Part shown: one piece after another, positions 7,031 through 12,482 of the stretch
Layout of the letters: each line of letters starts with the position of its first letter
How positions within the stretch are numbered: the first letter of the stretch is position 1
Assembly: GCA_041496705.1 (NCBI GenBank)
Contig: JBGQFD010000105.1
Coordinates: forward strand, 1-12,482
DNA: 12,482 nucleotides
Origin: VBDM01 sp041496705
GTDB taxonomy: Bacteria; Pseudomonadota; Gammaproteobacteria; Burkholderiales; SG8-39
Direction: 5' to 3'
Program-made: the position numbers and the translations under genes
The notes under the pieces: model-generated
The model's database searches: none
What the model saw: the letters and a program-made list of their open reading frames with translations, nothing else
What the model was told of the DNA's origin: nothing

Positions 7031-8122
7031 TCAGCTCGCCTTCGCGTCCTCGGCGAGCGCCGCGAGCTGCTCGGTCTGATGCTCGCCAAGCAGCGCCTGC
7101 GTGAGTTCGGCAAGATCTCCGTCCATGATGGCTGCGATTTTGTAGAGCGTGAGGCCGATGCGGTGGTCGGTGACGCGGCCTTGCGGAAAATTGTAGGTGC
7201 GGATGCGCTCGGAGCGATCGCCCGACCCGATGAGGGACTTGCGGGTTGCCGCCTCCTTCGCCTGCTGTTCGCGCCTTTGCTTGTCCTTGATCCGCGCGGC
7301 GAGCACCGCCAGCGCCTTTTCCTTGTTCTTGTGCTGAGAGCGCCCGTCCTGGCACTCCACGACGATCCCCGTGGGAAGGTGGGTGACCCGCACCGCCGAG
7401 TCGGTCTTGTTGACATGCTGGCCTCCCGCGCCGGAGGCGCGGAAGGTGTCGATGCGAAGCTCTGCAGTATTGAGCACGACGTCGCCGACGGCGTCGGCTT
7501 CCGGGAGTATCGCCACGGTGCACGCCGAGGTGTGGATGCGCCCTTGAGTTTCAGTGGCCGGCACGCGTTGCACGCGGTGGCCTCCGGACTCGAACTTGAG
7601 CTTGGAGTAGGCGCCCTGCCCGATGATGCGCGCGATGATTTCCTTGTATCCGCCCGCGTCGCCCGGAGATTCCGATATCACCTCGACCTGCCAGCCCTGA
7701 CGTTCGGCAAAGCGCGCGTACATGCGGACCAGGTCGCCCGCAAAAAGCGCGGACTCGTCTCCTCCCGTGCCGGCGCGGATTTCGAGAAAGATGTTTCGCT
7801 CGTCGTTCGGGTCCTTGGGGAGGAGGCGTTGCTGCAGCTCGCCTTCGAGGGCCACCAGACGCTCCAGTCCGACCTTCACTTCGCTTTCCGCATAGCCTTT
7901 CATTTCAGGATCGGCGAGCAGCGCCTGCGCGTCTGCGACGGCCTGCTCGGTCTCGCGGTACTGGTTGAACAGCTCGACGATAGGCCCGAGCTCGGCGTGC
8001 TCCCGCGACAGCTTGCGATACTGCTCCAGGTCCCGTGTCGCGTTCTCCGAAGACAGCAGCGCGTTGACGTCGCCCAGGCGCTGGCGCGCCTGATCGAGCT
8101 TTGCCGCAATGCTTGACTTCAT
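7031..8122 (-). CDS. prfA: Peptide chain release factor 1 (RF1)
   Basis: RF1 recognises UAA and UAG stop codons and triggers peptide release on the ribosome. The 363-residue product carries the tripeptide anticodon-like motif PAT at 188-190 in RVPATETQGRIHTSA, which marks it as RF1 rather than RF2 (SPF). It also carries the catalytic GAGGQHVNKTDSAVR with Gln at 235, the residue methylated by PrmC. No programmed frameshift is present or expected for RF1. I chose ATG 8122 (MKSSIAAKLD) over a GTG two codons earlier because it aligns with the usual MK-SI start. hemA ends 23 bp upstream and prmC starts 3 bp downstream. Confidence 0.97.
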   Translation of the reverse strand: MKSSIAAKLDQARQRLGDVNALLSSENATRDLEQYRKLSREHAELGPIVELFNQYRETEQAVADAQALLADPEMKGYAESEVKVGLERLVALEGELQQRLLPKDPNDERNIFLEIRAGTGGDESALFAGDLVRMYARFAERQGWQVEVISESPGDAGGYKEIIARIIGQGAYSKLKFESGGHRVQRVPATETQGRIHTSACTVAILPEADAVGDVVLNTAELRIDTFRASGAGGQHVNKTDSAVRVTHLPTGIVVECQDGRSQHKNKEKALAVLAARIKDKQRREQQAKEAATRKSLIGSGDRSERIRTYNFPQGRVTDHRIGLTLYKIAAIMDGDLAELTQALLGEHQTEQLAALAEDAKAS

Positions 8123-8145
8123 AACCACAGAACCGCGCGCTCGAA

Positions 8146-9393
8146 CTAGTCGTGCGAGCGCAGGCGATACAACCGGGCGACCAGCGCCTTGAGCGCGTCG
8201 TCACTCGCGCCCTGATTGAGTGCCTGAGTGGGGGCGTGCAGGAGCTTGTTGGTCAGTCCGTGCGATAAGGCTTCCAGGACAGCCTTGGGATCGTCGCCGC
8301 GCGCAAGCTGCCGCGCCGCGCGCTCCACTTCCCCGCGCCGCGCATCTTCGGCGGACTCGCGTAGCTGACGGATGAGCGGCACCATCTCGCGGGCGTCCAT
8401 CCAGTGGAGAAACGAGCCCACCTGGGACTCGATGATGGCTTCGGCCTGGGCCACCGCCGACTGGCGCGAGTCGACCCCCTCGCGCACCATCGCGGACAAA
8501 TCGTCCACGGTATACAGGAACACATCGTCCATCGCCGCCACCTCGACCTCGATGTCCCTCGGAACGGCCAAGTCGACCATGAACATAGGTCGGTGCCGCC
8601 GGACCCGTACGGTCCGCTCCATCGTGCCCTTGCCGATGATCGGCAGCGAACTCGCGGTGCAGGAAATCACGATGTCGTATTCAGGAAGGCGTTCGGGCAG
8701 GTCGCGCAGTTCCATCGATTCGGCCCCGAATCGGTGCGCCAGGGCCTGGGCGCGCTCGAGGGTCCGGTTGGCGACCGCCATCGCGCGCGGCCGCTGCGCG
8801 GCGAAATGCGTGGCGGCGAGCTCGATCATCTCTCCCGCTCCGATCAACAGCACTTTCTGGTCCGCGAGGCTCGGAAAAATGCGTGCCGCGAGCTTGACGG
8901 CCGCCGCCGCCATGGAAACCACGTTCGCGCCGATGCCGGTGTTGCTGCGTACCTCCTTGGCCACCGCGAAGGAGCGCTGGAACAACTTGTTGAGCAGCGT
9001 CCCCAGTGTCCCCGCCGACTCGGCCGCGCGCGCGGCTGCCTTCATCTGGCCGAGGATCTGCGGTTCGCCGACCACCATGGAATCCAGACCGGAGGCGACG
9101 CGGAAGGCGTGACGCACGGCTTCGGCGTGCGGCAGCGTGTACACGTAGGGCTTCAGCTCCTGCGTCTGGACCCGATGATAGCTCGCCAGCCAGTCGAGCG
9201 CCGCCTGCGGCTCACCCAGCGCGCAATACAGTTCGGTGCGGTTGCAGGTGGAAAGAATCGCAGCCTCTTTCACCGGCTCTCGGCGAACGAACTCGTCGAG
9301 CGCCGACTGCAGCCGCTCGGCCTGGAACGTGACGCGCTCGCGAACCGCGAGCGGCGCGGTCTGGTGATTGAGGCCTAGCGTGAATAGCTGCAT
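8146..9393 (-). CDS. hemA: Glutamyl-tRNA reductase
   Basis: HemA reduces glutamyl-tRNA(Glu) to glutamate-1-semialdehyde with NADPH, the first committed step of the C5 route to 5-aminolevulinate and the usual control point of heme synthesis. The 415-residue product begins MQLFTLGLNHQTAPLAVRERV. The catalytic Cys50 is in LSTCNRTELY, followed by ASGLDSMVVGEPQILGQMK (about 100-118), the NADPH-binding LLIGAGEM (about 183-190), VANRT, and a C-terminal dimerisation helix region. The ATG at 9393 gives the standard N-terminus. No strong Shine-Dalgarno is visible, but a perfect TATAAT lies 24 bp upstream. Presence of this gene means ALA is made by the C5 pathway and not by a Shemin-type synthase. Confidence 0.97.
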   Translation of the reverse strand: MQLFTLGLNHQTAPLAVRERVTFQAERLQSALDEFVRREPVKEAAILSTCNRTELYCALGEPQAALDWLASYHRVQTQELKPYVYTLPHAEAVRHAFRVASGLDSMVVGEPQILGQMKAAARAAESAGTLGTLLNKLFQRSFAVAKEVRSNTGIGANVVSMAAAAVKLAARIFPSLADQKVLLIGAGEMIELAATHFAAQRPRAMAVANRTLERAQALAHRFGAESMELRDLPERLPEYDIVISCTASSLPIIGKGTMERTVRVRRHRPMFMVDLAVPRDIEVEVAAMDDVFLYTVDDLSAMVREGVDSRQSAVAQAEAIIESQVGSFLHWMDAREMVPLIRQLRESAEDARRGEVERAARQLARGDDPKAVLEALSHGLTNKLLHAPTQALNQGASDDALKALVARLYRLRSHD

Positions 9394-9416
9394 GGTGGGT
9401 GTTTGCTGTGGCCGCC

Positions 9417-9422
9417 ATTATA
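9417..9422 (-). promoter_or_regulatory. Probable -10 element for hemA operon
   Basis: An exact TATAAT on the minus strand ends 23 nt before the hemA ATG. The bases 16-18 bp upstream (around GCAAGG) do not resemble TTGACA, so the promoter would be weak or activator-dependent. The inferred transcript leader is only about 15-20 nt. Confidence 0.55.
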
Positions 9423-9489
9423 GCTTAGCCGATTCAGTACCTTGCGCCGGAAATGCCGTAGGGACTTGATGAAAATCAAAACACCCTGC

Positions 9490-9525
9490 GCGAAATCTGG
9501 TGGCCAAGGACGGAATTCGACCGCC
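9490..9525 (-). repeat. Displaced copy of tRNA-Phe 3' end (possible att-site scar)
   Basis: These 36 bp match 9552-9587 at 34 positions, 62 bp away, in the same orientation. The copy equals tRNA nucleotides 49-76 (whole T arm, 3' acceptor strand, CCA) plus 8 bp beyond the tRNA end. The two differences fall in the T loop (55-56 TC becomes CG), so this fragment could not be a functional T arm. Identity stops exactly at the T-arm boundary. The pattern is what integration at a tRNA 3' end leaves, but only 26 bp separate the copies and no integrase is present. Confidence 0.9.
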
Positions 9526-9551
9526 CCGTTGATTTTGCCTCGCTGCGCTCG

Positions 9552-9587
9552 GCGAAATCTGGTGGCCAAGGACGGAATTGAACCGCC
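9552..9587 (-). repeat. Second repeat copy, overlapping the intact tRNA-Phe
   Basis: Partner of the 36-bp repeat at 9490-9525. Positions 9560-9587 are the real tRNA 3' end; 9552-9559 is downstream flank that is also duplicated, so the repeat is not simply two tRNA genes. Confidence 0.9.
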
Positions 9588-9635
9588 GACACACGGATTT
9601 TCAGTCCGCTGCTCTACCAACTGAGCTACTTGGCC
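9560..9635 (-). tRNA. tRNA-Phe (GAA)
   Basis: The minus strand folds as a 76-nt cloverleaf: acceptor GGCCAAG/CTTGGCC, D arm GCTC-AGTTGGTA-GAGC, anticodon stem GCGGA/TCCGT with loop CTGAAAA (anticodon GAA), variable GTGTC, T stem GGCGG/CCGTC with loop TTCAATT, discriminator A and encoded CCA. Two G-U wobbles (27-43, 50-64) are the only non-Watson-Crick stem pairs. It decodes UUC and UUU. Confidence 0.97.
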
Positions 9636-9642
9636 ATCCGGA

Positions 9643-9663
9643 GCGCGCCGGGAACCAGCGCGC
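9643..9663 (-). other. GC-rich hairpin in the tRNA-Phe leader
   Basis: GCGCGC at 9643-9648 and 9658-9663 pair around a CGGGAACCA centre in which GG/CC can extend the stem past one mismatch. It lies between the candidate tRNA promoter and the tRNA 5' end. No T-run follows, so it does not look like a terminator for the kinase gene upstream. Confidence 0.4.
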
Positions 9664-9678
9664 CGAAACGGAGCGCGA

Positions 9679-9684
9679 ATTATA
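9679..9684 (-). promoter_or_regulatory. Probable -10 element for tRNA-Phe
   Basis: An exact minus-strand TATAAT lies 43 bp upstream of the tRNA 5' end and 34 bp past the kinase gene's stop. No good TTGACA is found at the normal spacing. A GC-rich stretch follows, as is common in stringently controlled promoters. Confidence 0.5.
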
Positions 9685-9718
9685 AGGGGAAACGGCATGC
9701 CCGGCCACGCCACAGGCG

Positions 9719-11875
9719 TCACCGCGCCTGCGTCGCCGGCACCGCGTCCTGCTTCGACCGATCGTAATCCTGCCACCAGCTCTCGGCTTCCCGATGCGAC
9801 CAGGGAAACTCGAGAGCGAGATCGCGCAGCTGGTCGAGCAGCGTCTGTACGGTCTGCGGGCGGTCGCCGGGCTTTTTCGCCAGGCAGGAGAGAATCAACT
9901 GCTCCAGTGGCGCGGGCAGGTTCGAACCGCGTACCTGCGAAGGCGGGGACGGCAGCGTATGCAGGACCTGAAACTGCAGGTCCCCGCCGGACACACCGTC
10001 GAACAAGCGCCGTCCGGCGGCCAGCAGATAGGCGACGGCCCCGACCGAATAGATGTCGGCGCGGACATCCGCCGTGGCCGGATTCGCGAAGCGCTCCGGC
10101 GACATGTAGACCGGAGTCCCCAGGACGTGCACCACCGAGCGCGTAATGTCCCGCGTGACGTCGTCGTTGAGGCTCTTCACCAGCCCGAAGTCCAGGATCT
10201 TGATGACGTCGTGCTCGCCGCCGCGCACGCAGGCCATGATGTTCTCCGGCTTGATGTCGCGGTGGATCAATCCCTGCTGGTGCGCGCGGTTCAATGCCGA
10301 GCAAATCTGGCGAACGAAGTAGATGATGCGGCCGACGGGAAGAGGCCCCTCGCGCATCACCATCTCCGACAGAGTGATGCCGTCCACGTACTCCATCACG
10401 TAGTAGAACTCGCCGGCACTGGTGTGGCCGTAATCGTAGATGTCGACGGTATTCGAATGGGCGAGCTGGCTGGCGAACTGGACTTCGCGCTGGAAACGCT
10501 TGAGCAGCTCGTCGGTCGCCTGGCGCTTGAGGATCTTGATGGCGATCGGCCGCTTGAGCAGCGCGTGCCGGCCGAGGTATACCCGCGCCATGCCACCCTC
10601 GCCGAGTTCGCGAAGCAGTGTGTAGCGGCCGACGCGGCGCAGCGTGCCGAAGCGCAGCCGGTCGCGCCACGCGCCGACGAAGGAAACCAGCACGCCGATG
10701 GCGATCGCAATCGCGATTCCGAGCACGATGGCAAACGCCCGGTCGAGGGTGCGCAGCGGCGCGTAGCCTTCTTCGGCTTCGATCTCGAGGGCCACACCCA
10801 TCCCGTAGCGCTCGAGCCAGCGCCAGGCGCCGATCACCTCGACACCGCGGTAGTTGCGGTAGGGGTCGAGCAGTACGCCGTGCCTGTCCGCCCCGCTCGG
10901 CTTGGATTTCGCGGCAATCGCAAGCAGGGCAAGCCGCGTGCGCCGCCACGCCGAGAATTCGTCTTCGGCGCGGAACCCCTCGAGGAGATTTCCGCCGGGA
11001 TCGCGCAATTCCACGTTCAGCGTGGTGCGCGGCTGCGTCGGATCCTTCAGGACGGACGCTTCGCGTAACTTGTCCAGATGGCGGCTCTCGGTGAGCATCA
11101 CCGCCTGGTCGTCGAAGGCGTAGGCTTCATCCGTCGCGCCGATGCCCGGCGGACCGAGCACCGTCGAGAACCGCGTTCCGGCAGGTTCGCCCAGGGCGAG
11201 AATCGCGATGACCACGCCATCGGCCGCCCGCACCGGCACGGCAAACCACACCAGCGGCCCACCGAAGCGGCCGAGCGGCGCATTCGCTAAGCGATCCTTC
11301 TCGAGCATCGGCTTCACGAACACGCTCTTGCCCGAGAAGCTCGCCTCGATGCGCGCGAAGAACGTCGCGAGCTGGGCCCGCAGACCACAATACTCCGGGA
11401 AACGCGATGCAAGGATGGTCCCGTTGCGATCGATGATTTCGTAGGTGATGAAACCGCGCTCGTGCAGGCCGGCCTGCAGCGCCGAGAGGATGAGCTGGCT
11501 GTCGCTGGAATCGCACCTCGGCGGCCGAGCGCCGCTCGGGTCGCGGTGCACCACCAGGCGCGCGACCGTCTCGCGCACCGCGGGCTGGTTGGCCCAGCGC
11601 TCCGCCGAGGTGACGCGCTGCTCCATCCAGATTTCCAGGCCCTGCACCTCGGCGTCGCGCATCGCGGCGAGGCCTGTACCGCGCACTTCGAGCAGCGCGC
11701 GCTTGACACCGAAATACGAGGCGAGGCCGATGGCGAAGACGATCATCAGTCCTAAGGCCACGATCAAGTTGCGCCTCACTTTTCGGTCGGAGGCTTCGAC
11801 AATCGTGATATCCGGCCCACCCGGTGCAGGTTTGGGCCGGCTGGGCGAGTCCTGCGGGTTCGTCGACACACTCAC
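9719..11875 (-). CDS. Membrane-anchored Ser/Thr protein kinase with N-terminal cache-like sensor
   Basis: The 718-residue product has a cytoplasmic Pro-rich N-terminus, TM1 at about 36-58, a region of about 320 residues expected outside the membrane, TM2 at about 380-402 and a C-terminal Hanks-type kinase (about 417-690). The kinase looks active: Gly-rich loop GEGGMARVYLG 425-435, Lys447 in AIKIL, HRDIKPEN 538-545 (catalytic Asp540), DFG 562-564, SPER 592-595 and Asp607 in DVRADIYSVG. The external region ends in DPYRNYRGVEVIGAWRWL and YGMGVALEIEAEEGY, which resemble the membrane-proximal end of double-cache sensor domains; Cys121 and Cys163 could form a disulfide. GTG 11875 has GGAGG 7 nt upstream. 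PknB-type kinases normally have the reverse order, with the kinase first. Ligand and substrates are unknown. It may be cotranscribed with the small membrane gene 52 bp upstream. Confidence 0.9.
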   Translation of the reverse strand: MSVSTNPQDSPSRPKPAPGGPDITIVEASDRKVRRNLIVALGLMIVFAIGLASYFGVKRALLEVRGTGLAAMRDAEVQGLEIWMEQRVTSAERWANQPAVRETVARLVVHRDPSGARPPRCDSSDSQLILSALQAGLHERGFITYEIIDRNGTILASRFPEYCGLRAQLATFFARIEASFSGKSVFVKPMLEKDRLANAPLGRFGGPLVWFAVPVRAADGVVIAILALGEPAGTRFSTVLGPPGIGATDEAYAFDDQAVMLTESRHLDKLREASVLKDPTQPRTTLNVELRDPGGNLLEGFRAEDEFSAWRRTRLALLAIAAKSKPSGADRHGVLLDPYRNYRGVEVIGAWRWLERYGMGVALEIEAEEGYAPLRTLDRAFAIVLGIAIAIAIGVLVSFVGAWRDRLRFGTLRRVGRYTLLRELGEGGMARVYLGRHALLKRPIAIKILKRQATDELLKRFQREVQFASQLAHSNTVDIYDYGHTSAGEFYYVMEYVDGITLSEMVMREGPLPVGRIIYFVRQICSALNRAHQQGLIHRDIKPENIMACVRGGEHDVIKILDFGLVKSLNDDVTRDITRSVVHVLGTPVYMSPERFANPATADVRADIYSVGAVAYLLAAGRRLFDGVSGGDLQFQVLHTLPSPPSQVRGSNLPAPLEQLILSCLAKKPGDRPQTVQTLLDQLRDLALEFPWSHREAESWWQDYDRSKQDAVPATQAR

Positions 11876-11927
11876 GAGTCCGCCTCCGATGCGGTCACGA
11901 CTTCACACACGTTCGCGCGGAGGGATG

Positions 11928-12308
11928 TCAGCTCGGTGAATCCGCGCCGCTCGCCCGCAGGTACGACACGACACCGACCCCCGCCGTCGCGGCCGGGCTC
12001 GCGTCAGACGTACAACGGTTTTCGACCGTGCTGCAAATGTGGCCTTTCGCCCAACTCACCAGCACCCAGATCCAGAACAGGAAGAGGAAAGCCACCAGCG
12101 GAATATGACGGTCCACCACGGCCTTGGGAGTGATGCGCCGGGTCAGGCGGGTGACCGGACCGGTCAGCACGCACAGGATCTGGTAAGTGAGATTCTGCTC
12201 CCGCTTCTCGCCCGCGAGCAGGTAGAGCAGGCCCTGACTCAGCAGGAAGAAGCCTGCCAGCTCGACCAGCGCCTTTAAGACAGTGACGATAAGCAGCTCT
12301 GTATCCAT
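11928..12308 (-). CDS. Small two-helix membrane protein, possibly YggT-like
   Basis: I do not recognise this gene with certainty. The 126-residue product has two strong hydrophobic segments at about 5-31 and 69-88. The linker reads QNLTYQILCVLTGPVTRLTRRITPKAVVD. The pattern of Pro-x-x-Arg-x-x-Arg-Arg-Ile-x-Pro before a second hydrophobic stretch recalls one half of YggT-family proteins, but this is resemblance by eye only. The C-terminal 35 residues (after WAKGHIC) are low-complexity and hydrophilic. ATG 12308 was chosen: AGG lies 5 nt upstream, and an exact TATAAT predicts a transcript start near 12321, which would make the GTG at 12320 almost leaderless. The kinase gene follows after 52 bp with no terminator between, so a functional link with that kinase is possible but unproven. 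Confidence 0.72.
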   Translation of the reverse strand: MDTELLIVTVLKALVELAGFFLLSQGLLYLLAGEKREQNLTYQILCVLTGPVTRLTRRITPKAVVDRHIPLVAFLFLFWIWVLVSWAKGHICSTVENRCTSDASPAATAGVGVVSYLRASGADSPS

Positions 12309-12327
12309 TCCCGCCTGCACCGACCGA

Positions 12328-12333
12328 ATTATA
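12328..12333 (-). promoter_or_regulatory. Probable -10 element for the membrane protein-kinase pair
   Basis: An exact minus-strand TATAAT lies 19 bp upstream of ATG 12308, just after the groEL terminator. The -35 position (around AGCGAA) is not a good TTGACA match. Confidence 0.5.
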
Positions 12334-12362
12334 GGAGCATGGGCCCGACGTTCGCTTGTGCC

Positions 12363-12389
12363 AAAAAAAAGCCCCGCCGGAGCGGGGCT
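12363..12389 (-). terminator. Intrinsic terminator of groEL
   Basis: On the minus strand AGCCCCGC (12389-12382) pairs with GCGGGGCT (12377-12370) around a TCCG loop. The stem is followed at once by a T-run that includes the last stem base (12370-12363). This is a textbook rho-independent terminator 28 bp after the groEL stop and separates it from the following genes. Confidence 0.95.
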
Positions 12390-12416
12390 CTTAGCGCAAA
12401 CGCCTCGGCGCGCGTA

Positions 12417-12482
12417 TTACATGTCCATCCCGTCCATGCCGCCCATCCCGCCCATGCCGTGAGCGTGACCGCCCCCGGCACC
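12417..12482 (-). CDS. groEL: Chaperonin GroEL, last 21 codons only
   Basis: Only the C-terminal tail is inside the window. The minus strand reads GAGGGHAHGMGGMGGMDGMDM and then TAA, the flexible Gly-Gly-Met-rich tail that projects into the GroEL cavity and is characteristic of the family. The His-containing stretch before GMGGM is a minor variation. The identification rests on this tail alone, but the combination with a strong terminator directly behind it fits the end of a groESL operon. Confidence 0.9.
   Translation of the reverse strand, partial: GAGGGHAHGMGGMGGMDGMDM

Larger units (their letters stand above)
9394..9559. other. Intergenic region hemA / tRNA-Phe
   Basis: Contents: the hemA -10 box, a short hairpin TTGAT-GAAA-ATCAA at 9466-9479, a duplicated tRNA-Phe 3' fragment, and an imperfect 9-bp inverted repeat (GATTTTGCC 9531-9539, GGCGAAATC 9551-9559) flanking an 11-nt loop just downstream of the intact tRNA. 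No T-tract makes either hairpin a convincing terminator. Overlapping ORFs here are antisense tRNA artefacts. Confidence 0.7.

Noticed and set aside
9498..9525. A second tRNA gene
   Set aside because: Only the T arm, 3' acceptor strand and CCA are present; there is no D arm, anticodon arm or 5' acceptor strand, and the T loop is altered.
9442..9624. A 60-codon plus-strand ORF ending DGIEPPTHGFSVRCSTN
   Set aside because: This is the translation of the antisense strand of tRNA-Phe, a well-known type of false gene call.
9707..9719. ACGCC-ACA-GGCGT hairpin at the kinase stop codon as a terminator
   Set aside because: The stem is only 5 bp, it overlaps the stop codon, and no T-run follows.
9375..10949. 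A 524-codon open frame in another frame of the kinase gene, running through the tRNA
   Set aside because: It overlaps the kinase domain in a shifted frame, crosses tRNA-Phe and the hemA promoter, and has low-complexity Arg/Ala composition.

Overview
The window reads as a chromosomal segment of a GC-rich betaproteobacterium. The evidence is gene order and family content: a divergent argH / algZ-algR-hemC-hemD block, a hemA-prfA-prmC-grxD run and the end of groEL, all typical of that class. No plasmid, phage, CRISPR or transposase genes are visible. No species can be named from the sequence.

Layout, left to right. Positions 1-3335 (minus strand) carry a tightly packed operon read right to left: an AlgZ/LytS-type sensor kinase, an AlgR-type LytTR response regulator, hemC and hemD. 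Start and stop codons overlap (GTGA, ATGA) or sit 8 nt apart, and hemD runs off the left edge. A 163-bp divergent spacer (3336-3498) separates this from argH (plus), whose stop codon overlaps the GTG start of a fructosamine-kinase-family gene. That pair converges on grxD. From 9393 down to 5827 (minus) lies hemA-prfA-prmC-grxD. Upstream of hemA is tRNA-Phe(GAA). Then come a 718-aa membrane-anchored Ser/Thr protein kinase, a small two-helix membrane protein, a clear intrinsic terminator and the last 21 codons of groEL, all on the minus strand.

How the genes fit together. HemA makes the first committed tetrapyrrole precursor, and HemC and HemD make hydroxymethylbilane and uroporphyrinogen III, so early heme synthesis is split between two nearby operons. 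One of these is headed by a two-component system. PrfA (RF1) and PrmC are an enzyme-substrate pair: PrmC methylates the Gln of the RF1 GGQ motif. GrxD is a CGFS glutaredoxin linked to Fe-S handling. ArgH completes arginine synthesis. The fructosamine kinase is a probable protein-repair (deglycation) enzyme.

Most of the window is ordinary housekeeping sequence. The two least ordinary items are: (1) the Ser/Thr kinase, which has a sensor-histidine-kinase-like layout (TM, large extracytoplasmic cache-like region, TM, C-terminal Hanks kinase); and (2) a 36-bp near-exact repeat of the tRNA-Phe 3' end just downstream of the intact tRNA, resembling an attachment-site scar. I do not see a clearly new multi-gene system.
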